Part shown: positions 20,201 to 32,811 of the stretch, piece by piece
How positions within the stretch are numbered: the stretch's first letter is position 1
Layout: each line of letters opens with the position of its first letter
From: Thelonectria olida
Lineage: Eukaryota > Ascomycota > Sordariomycetes > Hypocreales > Nectriaceae
Length of the DNA stretch: 64,000 nucleotides
Reading direction: 5' to 3'
Assembly (NCBI GenBank): GCA_020736575.1
Contig: JAGPYM010000006.1
Span: forward strand, 434,001 to 498,000
Notes under the pieces: generated by a model
What the model was told of the DNA's origin: nothing
What the model saw: the letters and a program-made list of their open reading frames with translations, nothing else
The model's database searches: none
Made by a program: the position numbers and the translations under genes

Positions 20201-23200
20201 ACCTGAGGACCACAGCCTAAAAGCAATCTTGTCAAACCCATGGCGAATATTTTGTTTAGCCCTTCCTTGCCGTCTCTCGCGTTGCATTTCTCTCGGTAAC
20301 AGGAGGATGACGTGGAAGAGAAGAAAAGCTCTGGCTGCCGAACCTGGCCTGAGATGCCCATGCCAAGCCACCACTACACATTGGTCGTTACGCTGCAGTT
20401 CGTTTGCTCGGGTGCCGAGGCGAGTCTGTCTGTTCAGCTCCAACGGATCGTAACATGGATGCCGGGTCACTGGGTTTCAGTGGGGAATCGGATTATTCTG
20501 CAATCTTCATGGTGCGGTGGTAGTTATGGCCGCGACGATGCGACGGGGCTTGGCTGCGACACGCTAAAGCAGAGCTGGGTCTGTCCTGGTGGCCATGGGC
20601 ACAGTTCCCCGAGAGAAATTGGGAACCGGAACGCGCCATGGAAGACTGATGCTTGTTTGCGTGGGTTCTGGTCAATGAGGTTCATGACCTCGGGGGCGTT
20701 TGGCAGAGCCTGAGGGTGGCGTTCTGCCATTGCAGGGCGCTCGTTTTCACTGCTTGAGGTGTAACTAACTTGGGTTCTTGAACCAATGAATGTCTAGATA
20801 GGTGATCTGCGGAATATACGGATGTCACATCAAAATCCTTGGGAAATACGTCTGTTCAAGAGTCTAGATGGGTGTTGCCAAGTCGGAGCTTGACGGCGGA
20901 GGAGAGACATAGCAGAGACAGCAAGGGAACAAAGAAAGGGAAAAGAAACAAGCCACACTGGAGAAAACTAAACAACGTGGTTTATACGTTAAGATCCGTC
21001 ATATTGTGGCTGAGGTCGTTATAGTTACCCCGACCCTGGCATTCGGACTGATCCAGTTGGAATTACTCCGTTCCTCCTCAGCTTCCTCTTGGCCATTGGC
21101 TGCTGTCATCCCCTTTATTATTTTTTGATAGGAGGAGCATCGTTACCAAGGAGCTTTCCCGATCCTGCCTTGGCCTCAACTCACAGGGCCTAGACGAGTG
21201 GAGAGGACAGACCAGACATATCTTGGGGTAACATTAGCTGGTTCTCGATGTTCTTGACACTTATATTAAAGTTGAGCCTCAAAGGAGGAAGATGTGAAGT
21301 CGTCCGAAGCTAACGCCTACCTCAATGATACGCGCAAGTGGCGAGGCAGAGATTGCATTCCCTGGACTAAACGTCACCAAGCTGAGCTAGCCATCATGTG
21401 GTGCATCACCGACGTCCGACCTTATCGCAGAACGCACTAACAAATCGAACAGGGTACATGTCAGCGCAACGGTCTCGTTGAACCAAAAAAAAGTGCGGCG
21501 GAACACAAAGCCATGCCAATCATTGTGTTTGCCTTGCACCTTGCAGGTTGTTCCACTCGCCGTGCAGAGACAAGGTCATCACTGCTCAATTAGCGAGGGC
21601 GTTGGGGGTCCCCCGCATCTGCAAATGCATCCTGCGCCCCTTGGCTCGCTATTTCTCTCAACAAGGCTCCCGCGGTTGAAGAAAGGGCGGTGGAATGGCA
21701 CAGGGACGTAACCTGCGAAGTGTGAGCAGGGTGCCGGGTAGTTCCATCTGCAGTGAGAGCGTGCACTTTATCCATCATCCCAACGGTACTTCGTAGTTAC
21801 TTGGTGCCCTCTGCATGAATGTGAGGGCGAAGGTATTCGACGCGTATCATGACAGATCCTTGTCTTAAACGAAGAGGTCGTGAACTCAATCCTACCACAC
21901 GGACGCACACAAACAGCCCTGCTTTCTTCGAACCGTTCGTTGAACTTCATCCAACCGTTGCTCTAGCATTAGCTATTCGACCGCTCGTAATAGCTTTTAT
22001 CAGAACAACACCGGCTGCTGAGGAAATGCTGTACAGGCCGGAGTCTCTGGAGGATTCCCCGGGGTCCAGTCGTCGTCCAATGGACTCCACCCCATGGCAC
22101 TAATACCAGGACTAGCATTAACACCGGGGACAGTATCTGGGGCGATTTGTGGTGGAGATGCTTCGTTCGTCGAAACAAAGGTACCTCGACGAGCAGTTGG
22201 CGAGAGCGTTGCTGGGAATGAATCGAAGCATGTTGGTTGTCATGTGGTCGGGATGAAGCTGAACGTCGGAATTATCGAGAGACAAGAGCTGGACATGGAG
22301 TCTGATGGAGATGACCGCATCGATGAAGAGTCAGAAAAAAATGGGAAAGTGGATGGGCTCGAGGCACGACATCATCGGCACCTTCTCAACCACCGTTGGC
22401 TCGTGCTTGCCTGCGATGCATTTCCATTTCAGGAAAAGAGAGGCTCGTCAAAAGTCCACCCCACCCTCGGGTGGCTGTATGGCGTACGAATACGTGCCGA
22501 CCAAGCAAGGTCGCGAAAGGTGCCAGGCTACTCCGTAGAAGTTTTAGTAATAGTTTCGCTGGTCCAGCCTCCAGCCGCCTCCATGCTCTGCCTTGCCATC
22601 ACGAGGTAAGAATGATAAAATCAATCAATCAATGAAAAACTGTCAGCAAGCATTGTCTAGAATGAAGATATCAAGCGGGTAAGCAGACAGTTGCGGAGCA
22701 CATGCAGAGACCCGTTGAACATTGGCCTTTTGACCACGATGTACATGCCTCTAACTTCTTGCACGCCCGAAGCCGCCCACACGCCCTCATCAACGGCATG
22801 GCCCACCCACTCCGTACCTTCCATCTGCCAATTTTTAATGTAACTTCTTCTTAGCCTTGAGGCTTCCATCAGAGCACCTGCCTGAGCAACCTTGCCGTCA
22901 CCGCACCCATGCCTATTCTGGTGTTAGCCTTGGTTCGAAACTCCGAACTCATTCTTTGCTCCTCTCCACAACAAGCGAGTATCTTCTTCCCTCCGTCCCT
23001 CTCGTCTTTTCGAGCGGCACTCTTCTCTCTCAAACACGATTCGTAGCTTCTGGTTTGCATCTTCTTTGAATATTTTATTTTTCCTTTTTTCCCACTTCCA
23101 CTTGATCCTCCCTTGCTCGCGAGGCGGAAGAACTGAGGCAACCATCTGCACTAGACGTTCAACGTTACGAGCTGGCTTCAAGTGTTTCCGACTGAGCACC

Positions 23201-23632
23201 AGGACGCACGAGTTGGGAACTCCGGTTGGTTCAAAGGCATTGGGAATCAACGTCGACGAAAACGAGCCTCAATTCTATCACGCTCACGCCACCGAACCCA
23301 AAGGTGGATCGTGGGTCACAGGTTGTCTGTTGCTTGTCCATTGCCCAGCTTGGTTCCATGACGATCGCCTGAGAGAGAGCCGCCGGAATCGCTGTTCGCC
23401 CCCAACCACTCCAGAGACCCCCACCGGCTCCGGCGTCGCGGCGCTCTCTTCGTCGAGCTCTCCAAGAGCACCCTGAATCTGCTCTTGTCTCCTGCGCCTG
23501 TGCTGTCAGATCTCGAGAATCGACGAATTGCAATCCATCAACGCCTCTCAACCATCGTTTCTGACGTCGTCTTCTCTCCCCGTGTGGAGAGACCCACGCG
23601 CTCCCTCACTGCGACAGCGATTTTCTTTTGCC
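17274..23632. other. 6.4-kb gene-free region between SEC61 and the ABC transporter
   Basis: No gene could be supported on either strand. The open frames (up to 171 codons, e.g. 22094-22609) lack domains, plausible splice partners or coding-like composition. I see no transposon termini and no tRNA internal promoters. The only simple repeat noted is an ATCA run (22618-22635). The last 750 bases become C/T-rich and probably contain the promoter and leader of the transporter gene. Confidence 0.5.
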
Positions 23633-26600
23633 ATGATGGACGTCGGCTTTGCGCAGTGCACGCGGCCGATCTGGAGGGTCGATGATTTTACAGCTTGCTT
23701 CCAACAAGAGTTCGTGTTACCTTTCCCTGTGCCTTACTTCTGCTGCATCTTTGTCTGCTAACCATTGTATTTTCCCGCTTATAGCTACCTCAAGGTTCTC
23801 TTTCCTCTAATACTCCTTATTCTCTCAATTGCGCGCCTCGCTTGGTTCGGTATTGCCAGTTTCCTCAAGTCCCGGTCCGCCTCCAATGCTAGTTATAGCC
23901 AGCTTTCAAGCGACGACCGACGCCACAGTCACACAGATCTACCCCCGGAGCCGATTGAGCAGTCCGACGACGATGACGCCCTGGAAATCAATGGCGGTCG
24001 TCTCGCTCTGGTCAAGACCACCACCCGCGGCTCCATAATTCAAGCCGATTCCCCTCCAGCCGAACACCTGTCTCAAATCGTTGAAGAACTCGCCATTTGC
24101 GGTCTCATTGCTATAAATGCGATCGCTCTCATCACTGGTATTTACAAAGAGCGGGGCCATACCACCGCAATTGTTGGCCTCATTACATGGATATACGTCC
24201 TGATTCTCTCGACTCTACGCCTCTTCTTCGGCAACACGAAATGGCGAATTCCTCATCTCTGGAACCACACTGCTGTAATCTATGGCGTTAATTGGGTTCT
24301 CTTTCTCCTCGTCTTCCGCTCCGCATTTATCCACCCCTCGTCGAAGTTGTATCAGGTCCTTGCGATTGTCGAGTTTTCTCTACTTTCTCTCCTCTTTGGC
24401 ATTACAATTACCACTAGGAAGGGCAACAAGACTGTTCTCTTGGAGTGGGAGGATGGAATCGAACCTTCGCGAGAGCCACTTGCGAGTCTGCTCTCCCTCG
24501 CCATCTTTGGTTGGGTTGATGCCATTGTGTGGCGCGGCTGGAAGGGCACCATGGAAATGGAGCATGTCTGGAATCTCCTACCAAAAGACAAAGCCGCTGC
24601 CGTCATTCAAGACTATCGCCAGCTGAAGAGAACTGGCTCTTTGGCCTGGCATCTGCTCAAGTACTTCAAGAGCATGTTGCTTACTCAGTTCTTCTTGGCT
24701 TTTGTGGGTGGCTTCTTCACTTTTGCGCCTACGCTACTCCTGATGGCAATTCTTCAACATGTTGAGGACGCTGAGAATCGACCAACCAACGTTTTGTGGC
24801 TCTATGTGATTGGTCTCCCAGTCCTAGACCTTGTGCGGTCATATAGTGACAACGCTGCCCTGTGGATTGGTCGCAGGATCTGTATTCGAGTGAGAGCCAT
24901 TATCATCGGCGACATCTATGCCAAGGCTCTCCGTCGCAAAGCAGCCGCCAGCAAGGACAAAGTCTTGCTCGATTCCAAGCCTCAGAACAAAGACGAAGAT
25001 GCCAAGGAGAGTGCCATCGGCAAGCTCAAGCGCGCCTTCAGCCGGAAAAAGGGCGACAAGAAGAACACGGCCAACGACGCTGAGTCTGCCAATGGCACAG
25101 CGAATGATTCCAAAGCCAAACCCGAGAGCGACGACGAGCAGGCCAACTTGGGCACTATCATCAACCTCATGTCGGTTGACAGTTTCAAGATTGCCGAAGT
25201 CACCGCTTATCTTCATTTCCTCTGCGCCTCCGCCCCTACGCAGCTGGTTGTTGCCATCGTTCTCCTTTGGCAGGTCATGGGGCTTAGTGCCATTCCAGGA
25301 ATCATCGTCATGATTTTCCTCTTGCCTATTAACTATGCTCTCGCAAGAGGTTTCTCCATTACCTCGAAGCGTATTCTGGCTGCGACTGACAAGCGAATCA
25401 ACGTCACCAACGAGGTCTTGCAGAATATCCGAATCATCAAATACTTTGCCTGGGAACAGCGATTCGGTCGCATTATTGGAGAGAAACGTCAGGCTGAACT
25501 CAAGGCTCTGCGATCTCGATTCATGGTGTGGGCTCTGGCTGTCGCCATCTGGAACTCGGTTCCTGTCCTCATCACTTTCTTCTCATTCCTTGTCTATACC
25601 TACATCGAGCGCAAACCTCTTTACCCATCAGTTGCCTTCACTGCAATCTCTCTTTTCATGTTGTTGCGTGTGCCGCTGGACCAGTTCGGCGATATGTTCG
25701 CTCATGTCCAAGAAACCAAGGTCTCAATTGATCGTGTTGAGGAATTCCTTCGAGAGGATGAGACAGAAAAGTATCAACAACTCGGCCTGGACAATGTGGA
25801 TCAGGACGGTGTTCGACGAATTGGATTCAAGGATGCCACTCTCATCTGGGGTGGCAAGGATGCCGTGGCTGATGACGGGTCGCGCGCTTTCCGCCTCATG
25901 GACCTGAACCTGGATTTCAAGCTGGGCAAACTGAACATAATTGCGGGGCCGACTGGCTCTGGAAAGACCTCGATGCTTATGGGCCTTCTTGGTGAAATGA
26001 CGTTGATGGAAGGCAATATCTATTGTCCCGGCGGCCGGAGCCGCGAGGACGTTCGCCCAGACCCCGAGACCGGCCTTGCCAACACTATTGCGTATGTGGC
26101 GCAAGCTGCATGGCTGGTCAATGCAAATATCCGAGACAATATCCTCTTCTCCGCACCCTTCGACGAGCGGCGATACCGGGATGTCATTGTGGCATGTGCT
26201 CTCGAGCGCGACCTGCAGATCCTAGACAACGGCGACGAGACACTCGTTGGTGAGAAGGGTATTACTCTTTCAGGCGGCCAGAAGCAGCGAATTTCGCTTG
26301 CTCGCGCCCTCTACTCCGACTCGGCTCACTTGCTTCTCGATGATTGTCTCAGCGCTGTCGATTCGCACACTGCTCAATGGATCTTCAACAACTGCATCAG
26401 GGGACCTCTCATGCAGAACCGCACTTGTGTCCTTGTCACCCACAACATACAACTTTGCGTTCCTTCCTCCGACTATGTGGTGCTTCTGGAAAATGGTCGG
26501 GTCGACATTCAGGGCCCCTCGCAAGATGTCATTGCTTCTGGTAAACTCGGCGAGGAGATACAAAAGTCCCGGCCCCCTTCAACCAGCCACTCACGGGTTC

Positions 26601-28774
26601 CTTCGCGCGTTCCATCCAGTGTTGGCGACGATGATACAATGGTTAACGGCCAGGGTGATGCTCTTGATGGTGTGGACAGCTCCAAGAACGACAATGCCAA
26701 GAAGAAGCAGAAGCAAGATGCCATGGACGAAAGCAAGGCTACTGGATCGGTTAAGTGGCCTGTAATGAAGCACTATCTCCTGGCCATGGGCCCGTGGTGG
26801 TTCTGGGTTGTTGCCTTTATCGTTTTCTCCCTGCAACAGCTTTCGGCTGTTGCGACCAACTTCTGGGTTCGAGAATGGGCCAACCAGTACGTTACTGTTT
26901 CCGAGCCACCTATGATCTGGAGTTCCGCGAATCGTTTCCACGGCACCTCGGCCTACTCAACGACCACATTCGCCGGTGTTGCTAGATTTGGGACCTTGCA
27001 ATCTCCAAATCCCGCGCACCACCTTGCTCACGTGCAGGATACCAATGAACAAACTCCTCTACGAGACCCAATCAAGGATGTCAATGTCATGTACTACCTG
27101 ACCGTCCTCGCCGCAATTGGCGCCGCCGGTGCTTTGGCAGCGCTTATCCGAGATCTCTGGGTATTCTTGGGTTCTCTCACGGCTTCCAAACGCATTCACG
27201 ATCACTTAATCAACTCTGTGACGCGAGCCAAATTCAAGTTTTTTGATGTCACGCCGCTTGGACAGTTGATGAACCGATTCAGCAAGGATCTTGAGGCTGT
27301 CGACCAAGAGATTGCGCCGGTGGCTATTGGCGTGATTAGTTGTGCCATCTCTCTGGTTGTGACGGTCTTTTTGATCACCCTTATCACGCCAATGTTCTTG
27401 ATTGCTGCCGTCTTTATTGGTATCCTCTTCTACCTCGTTGCTATTTTCTACCTTCGAGCATCCCGCGACCTGAAGCGTCTGGAATCAGTCCAACGCAGTC
27501 CACTTTTCCAGCAGTTTGGTGAAACTCTGAGCGGTATGACGACTATTCGTGCTTACGGCTGCGAGCGACGCTTTATCCGAGAGAATCTTGAGAAAATCAA
27601 CACGCAGAGTCGACCTTTCATCTACTTGTGGGCCTGTAATAGATGGCTTGCATTCAGAGCTGATTTGCTTGGCGACTTGGTTGCCTTCTTTGCAGGAGTG
27701 TTTATTATCCTCTCTATAAACAGCATTGATGCTGGTGCAGCAGGTATTTCTTTGAGTTATGCATTGAGCTTCACCGAGAGTGTGCTTTGGCTTGTGCGTC
27801 TGTATGCCATCAACGAGCAGAACATGAACTCGATGGAGCGTATCAAGGAGTATCTGGATGTGGAGCAGGAGGCAGATGCCATTATCGACGAGAACCGACC
27901 ACCCGAATCGTGGCCTGGAAACGGCTCTGTCGAGTTTGTCAACTACACGACAAGTTACCGAGCAGAGTTGGATCCCGTTCTCCGAGACATTTCCATCAAG
28001 ATTGCACCTCGAGAGAAGGTGGGCATCGTTGGACGAACAGGTGCTGGCAAGAGCTCATTGGCGTTGGCCATCTTCCGAGCCTTGGAGGCGACCAAAGGCA
28101 GCATCTTGATTGACGATCTGGACATTGGCACGATTGGTCTGCAAGATCTGCGAGAAAACATCACCATCGTGCCTCAAGATCCGACCTTGTTCTATGGAAC
28201 GATCCGAAGTAACTTGGACCCATTCGACATGTACTCGGATGACCAGATTTACAATGCACTACGACGAGTGCAGCTCATTGGCCCCGATGAGCCAGCCACA
28301 GTGCCACCAACGCCAGTAACCCCCAGCTCTCCCAGCGCCTCGATGGTGGTCAACAAGAACGTTTTCCTTGACCTCAGTTCACCGGTGACGGAGTCTGGAT
28401 CGAATTTGTCGCAGGGACAGCGACAACTGCTGTGCCTAGCACGAGCGATGTTGAAGTCACCTACGGTGTTGGTAATGGACGAAGCGACGGCGTCCATCGA
28501 TTACGCGACCGACTCGAAGATCCAGGAGACGATCCGTGAGTTGACGGGTACAGTCATCACGATCGCCCACCGACTGCAAACGATTGTGGACTACGACAAG
28601 GTCCTGGTGCTAGACAAGGGTTCGGTGGTAGAATACGCTCACCCGTGGGAGCTCATCAACAAGGAGGATGGGACGTTCCGCAGCATGTGCGACATGAGCG
28701 GAGAGTTGGAAGTGCTGATCAAGGCAGCCAAGAAGAAGTGGGATGCAGGTCGGCTAGTCGATGTGGACTCATAG
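23633..28774 (+). CDS. ABC transporter, ABCC (MRP/Ycf1-Ybt1-like) family, two exons, 1690 aa
   Basis: ATP-driven exporter of organic anions or glutathione conjugates, in this family usually at the vacuolar or plasma membrane. Exons are 23633-23715 and 23785-28774; the intron is 69 nt (GTTACC...TAG) and the joined start reads MMDVGFAQCTRPIWRVDDFT. Order: an N-terminal membrane domain (TMD0), TMD1, NBD1, a charged linker, TMD2, NBD2. NBD1: Walker A GPTGSGKTS (about residue 748), signature LSGGQKQRISLARAL (about 856), Walker B LLLDDCLSAVD (about 878), with Asp where the catalytic Glu would be. NBD2: Walker A GRTGAGKSS (about 1443), signature LSQGQRQLLCLARAM (about 1568), Walker B VLVMDEATASID (about 1588), with Glu present. 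This asymmetry is normal for ABCC proteins. A Lys-rich cytosolic insertion (about residues 415-470) and the Ser/Lys-rich linker after NBD1 may be regulatory. The substrate is unknown. Confidence 0.95.
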
Positions 28775-29199
28775 GAGAAGCCACATGGCAGCCCTCGAAT
28801 AAGTGAAGAGGAGGACGAAAAAGCTGAATACAGTGTACGATGCGTGCATTAGATAGTAACTTGGGTGTTGTTCGTTTGTTTACGTCACGATTGGAAAGAC
28901 GACCAGAATAGAGAATAGAAGGGTATCTCTTGAATGCTATTTGGAGAACATTGATTGCTCAGGATGCGTGAGCCACTGTGGCGGAAACTGGTCAAGCCAC
29001 CCCCACCTTGCTCACTCATGTTCACTCATCACTTACCTCAGCTTCAATCAGCCTCATCCCTTGACTCCACATCAAAAGAAGGGAGACAACAAGCCTGGTG
29101 TTCAATTTGATTCCCTTTTCAATAGGATATTTGTTAATTCAAAGGCGGCCACTTGCTGTTCATCCCAAAAGCGAAAGAAGCGAGACGAGCTATCTAACA
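28775..29199. other. Short intergenic region
   Basis: Contains the 3' flank of the ABC transporter gene and the presumed promoter of the next plus-strand gene. No other gene seen. Confidence 0.5.
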
Positions 29200-30417
29200 A
29201 TGGCTGAGGCAGAGATGAACTCGCAGTCAAGGAGGATCTTGGCTGTTGCATTGGAAGGGGAGACGGCGGTGTTGTCGCAGGTGATTAAAGGTTGGTGATT
29301 TCCTTCCAAAGCAACAAAGACAGACAAAATAAGAGAAGCAGGTGGTGGATCAGACGACCCAAGTCGTCTCCTTGGCTGGCTGATGATAATCCGCTATTCA
29401 CCCTTGTATACAGCATTCGCTGACATGGCTTCTCAGATCTAACTGGCACCGCCCCCTCGGCACCATCCGCAGACCTCTCAATCGCCGGCACCACTCACTC
29501 CCTTAGCTTGAGTACTCCTTACTACTCCACCACAGTGCCCGTCTGGCTTGACACCATCGCCGACCCTTCCGAATGGTCGTCCATGTTCCTCTCCCCAGAG
29601 GCCGTCGAGGTCCTTGCCGTCTTGGGCGGCGTCGTTGTCGTTTTCACTGCGGCATCTGCCTCGGGACCCGCAGCGGAGGCAACTCGCAGCTTGATCCAGA
29701 ATGTTGGCAAGGTGGTGAAGCAGGGCCTCGGGGGCTGGGAGTGGGATGGCGTGGGGTTGGCTGTTGGGGTTGGTAACACGGATCAGGAAGAGTGGGATGA
29801 GATATGCGCCGACGCGGGTCTAGAGTTTGTCATGTTGGGTGGCAAGGAGAGCTCAGCGCGAAATGAATTTGGGGGTAAGCCTTTGGTTCTTCCCTTTTCT
29901 TGTGATGGATGCTGATCGGCGAACAGAGAAAACGGGCATCGCACGCGTCAAGGAGGCTCTGGAGGCCAACGACTGGGCGCCGTTGGAGATGCCCTTTTCA
30001 GAATCAGACTTTGGCGACTTTGAAACCGGCTCTTCAAAGGACGAGGAGGTTCACCCTGAATCCGCCGCTGAAGCTGCCAAGTCTGATCTCGACAAGCTGG
30101 ATCTTGGGTTCGACCACTCCGACTTTGAAGGTCTACGGCAGGCTATTTGGGAAATGAGCCAAGACCAAGCCGAACCTGACCTTCAGGGGGTGACAAAAGA
30201 CATTGAAGACAGTGGAGATGATAAGAAGGACAGGGCGCTTGCGGAAAAGGTGTTGACTGATGGGGGGTTTGGAGAGTTGGACGACGAGGATGTTGCCAAG
30301 ATGGACAGGATGATGAAGAAACTCTTGGCAGTACGCGAGGCGGGCGAAGGAATGGGAGAAGAGCAACGGAAGCGCATGGCAGCGAGGGCCGTAGAAGAGG
30401 TCATGAGAGACCTGTGA
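29200..30417 (+). CDS. Irc6 / alpha- and gamma-adaptin-binding protein p34-like, three exons, 339 aa
   Basis: Likely cytosolic factor of the Irc6/AAGAB (p34) family, which binds clathrin adaptor subunits and helps adaptor complex assembly. Exons are 29200-29290, 29437-29874 and 29927-30417; introns are 146 and 52 nt with CAG acceptors, and phases agree. The N-terminal half resembles the GTPase-like fold of the family, with strands RRILAVALEG, VEVLAVLGGVVVVFTAAS and WDGVGLAVGVGN, then ADAGLEFVML. An acidic low-complexity linker follows. The C-terminal helix DVAKMDRMMKKLLAVREAGE to MAARAVEEVMRDL resembles the conserved AAGAB/Irc6 tail. No P-loop is visible. The assignment rests on overall pattern and the C-terminal motif, so the family is likely but not certain. 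Confidence 0.75.
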
Positions 30418-30496
30418 GCAAGAAGCCATCCGAGCATAGAAATGGTCATTGCCGTCGTCACTTTTAGGGGGGTATATCAAAACTATCTCAACGCAT

Positions 30497-32054
30497 CTAC
30501 ATGACCACCACCGACAGCTGCGGCAACCTCGTTGTCCACCGCTGCACCCCCCTTTTCTCCCACATGCCCGGCAACGAGTCAATCGCCTTGAGCACGTTCG
30601 CATACCCCGTCGTGCGCCAGATATACCGCAGCTGGCCCGTGAAGTAGTCGCGTTGCTCCTCGTCGACGGCCTCGGCCGCGCCCACAAAGTGCGGCCACAC
30701 GAGCACATGGGCGCCCGGCAGCGTCGGGTCCACGCGCCGCAGCACCGCGTGCAGGTCGTCGACGCGCGCCGCCATCAGCGAGTCCTGCACGGGCACCGAG
30801 GCGGAGCGCGCGCGGCGGCCGTAGATGTCCATGGCGAGGCGGTAGGCTTCGTTGTACAGCGGGATGTAGGCGGCGGCGTGCGGGAGCGAGGCCGGGGGCA
30901 GCTCGGAGCCGGAGAGGGTGTTGAGGATGGCGGCGTTGGGGCGGTGGGAGGGCTCTGATAGGGTGGAGGATTCGCTGACGATGGGTTCGCCGAAGAATTT
31001 GATTCTTGGGGTTGTGTGAATACTATGAGGGCCTATGTGTGAGACGAGGGGTGGCTTACAGTCGGGATTGTGAGTCGAGGAACTTGTCAAGCTCAGACGT
31101 AGCAGGTTGATGGCGTCCCCTCGCGCGCAAGAAGGCATCGAGCATATGGTACAAGATCATGACCTGCTCGTCGCCCCTGACCAAGTCACCAACAATCAAC
31201 AGCAGAATAGTAGCCCAGGTCGCATCGTCCAGCACAGGCACGCCGCTCGCCGACAGCCCGTCCTCGCGGAGGCGCTGGATGATGGCGGCGCGGCCCTGCT
31301 CGGCGGGCGCCTTGAGCTCGGGACGGCGCGGGAGCAGGTGGAAGGCGGCGGCGACGCACACGGCGCGCTGGACGAGAGGGTTGAAGACGGCAAAGGGGAG
31401 GACGTGGCGCCGGTAGCCGTTGGAGTCGCCGTCGAAGAGCAGCATTGTTGGCGAGACGCGGTCCGAGACTTGGGTGTGTTAGTGCATGGCTTATTGACTC
31501 TAAGAAGGGGCCGGGTTACAGTAGTTGAACATCCAGCGTGACTTTGCATCGATGAGCTGTATTGTCCTCGGCGTCTCGGTCTCAAATCTGGGTACAATCC
31601 GCCCGTCTATTCTCGTGATAGCTTCACCATACTGTGACCGACCCCGTTCCGAGCCGGAATTGGATTCCGAAGACGGCGTCGTTGCATTGCTATCCTCGTC
31701 GTCGTCTTCGATTTCCCCATCACCGCCGCCATGGCCGACTCTCGCGACAGCCTGAGAGACGGTCGCCACGGTCTCGGCTTCGACCCACGTCAGCGGCCCG
31801 GAGTACTCGACGCCGGAGGAGGAGCCGGGGGATGCCGGGGCGGCCGCGGGGGGCACGGCAGCTCCGGCTCCTCCGGATTTCGGGTCCCGGAACTCGTGGG
31901 CGAAGCGATAGCGGATGCCGTAGCCGGGACACACGAGGCCCTTTTTGACGCACTTGCGGCAGCGGGCGGGGGACCTGTCGCAGATGATGCGTCGCTTGAC
32001 GCAGTTGTAGCAGGGTTTTGATTTGGGCTGCTGCTGCTGGTCCTGTTGTTGCAT
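30497..32054 (-). CDS. Zn2Cys6 transcription factor, three exons, 483 aa; candidate regulator of the adjacent amine oxidase and permease
   Basis: Nuclear DNA-binding regulator. Exons on the minus strand are 31520-32054, 31060-31468 and 30497-31004; introns are 51 and 55 nt, both ending in AAG, the first with a good CTAAC branch. The N-terminal zinc cluster is complete: Cys15, 18, 25, 32, 35 and 42 (starts CYNCVKRRIICDRSPARC), then PGYG. This cluster followed by a PF11951-like 'fungal-specific TF domain 2' is a common layout: FNYFSDRVSPTM, NGYRRHVLPFAVFNPLVQRA, LLLIVGDLVRGDEQVMILYH and the C-terminal YANVLKAIDSLPGMWEK. An acidic Ser/Asn linker (EDDDEDSNATTPSSESNS) lies between. The gene is divergent from the amine oxidase gene, with 757 bp between starts, an arrangement typical of a pathway-specific regulator and its target. 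The regulatory target is inferred. Confidence 0.9.
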
Positions 32055-32669
32055 TTCTCGGGAGCAACAAGGGGGGCTCGAGTATATAGAAGAGGCTCAG
32101 TAAGTGCCGGCGGGTGGTGGTGGTGCTCCAGGGGTGCGCAATCTGGGATCGTGCATTGGGAAACGTAAGAGGATGGGGATTGATTGACGGCAGCATGGAA
32201 AAGCTGGGGATGATAACAGATAGAAGACGAGGACACGAGAGGCTTGGTCCATCCCTGTTTGGGAACGGAGAGATAGGCGCGGTTAAGTGCCCCCCGGTAC
32301 TTGGACCAGGTCGGCTGCTTCTCCGAGAGACGTGAGTTGATGTTGAGGGCAGAGAGTTGCTTGAGAACAAGGCGATGGGAAGAGAATAGACAGGTCAATG
32401 CTGATATATGAATTGTCCAAGCAGGACCTTGCGTGTTATTGTTACGACTGGGAGTCCTTGACCCCGACTGACACCCATCGCTGATACACAAGCATTGGCC
32501 TTTGTCACACATCAGACGACGCAAATAAAATGTGCAGATCCGAATACATATACTGCATGTCGGAAAGCCCAGGAATGAGATGTGACTACTCCGTACTAAC
32601 AAGTTGACTCAATTCCTATCTGAGAAACCGTCTCGGCATCGATAGATAGGCTGAATGTGCCACTCTGAG

Positions 32670-32696
32670 CGTTCCGAAGACTCGGAACGTTTCCGA
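32670..32696. promoter_or_regulatory. Inverted repeat plus third half-site: candidate Zn2Cys6 operator
   Basis: CGTTCCGAAGACTCGGAACG (32670-32689) is a perfect 8-bp inverted repeat around AGAC and places CCG and CGG six bases apart, a form used by Gal4-class dimers. A third half-site, TTCCGA, follows at 32691-32696. It lies about 30 bp upstream of the TATA box and 116-142 bp upstream of the oxidase start. Binding by the neighbouring regulator is inferred. Confidence 0.6.
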
Positions 32697-32721
32697 CGCC
32701 ATCTGTATCAATGGACCGTTA

Positions 32722-32735
32722 CTCTTATATAAGAG
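32722..32735 (+). promoter_or_regulatory. TATA box of the amine oxidase gene
   Basis: CTCTTATATAAGAG is a 14-bp palindrome containing TATATAA (32726-32732), 86 bp upstream of the start codon. Its presence suggests a regulated, inducible promoter. Confidence 0.65.
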
Positions 32736-32811
32736 CCGAGCTGAGCTCCCCGAGTCAATCAATCAAGACAACATCTCTCTCTAGTAGACATTGCTTCATT
32801 CTATTATCATC

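Larger units (their letters stand above)
32055..32811. promoter_or_regulatory. Bidirectional promoter between the Zn2Cys6 gene and the amine oxidase gene
   Basis: Contains a near-symmetrical TTCCGA/TCGGAA cluster (32670-32696), a TATA box for the oxidase (32726-32732) and GATA motifs including TGATAA (32211-32216). No coding sequence is supported. Detailed sites are listed separately. Confidence 0.65.

Noticed and set aside
22094..22609. 171-codon plus-strand open frame
   Set aside because: No family motif, irregular composition and overlapping alternatives in other frames; not enough to call a gene.
17274..23632. RIP-mutated transposon remnant
   Set aside because: No strong AT bias, TA enrichment or terminal repeats were apparent by eye.
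31790..32602. 270-codon minus-strand open frame over the regulator start and promoter
   Set aside because: Overlaps the zinc-cluster exon in another frame and the TATA/operator-bearing intergenic region; its C-terminal part is a frame shadow.
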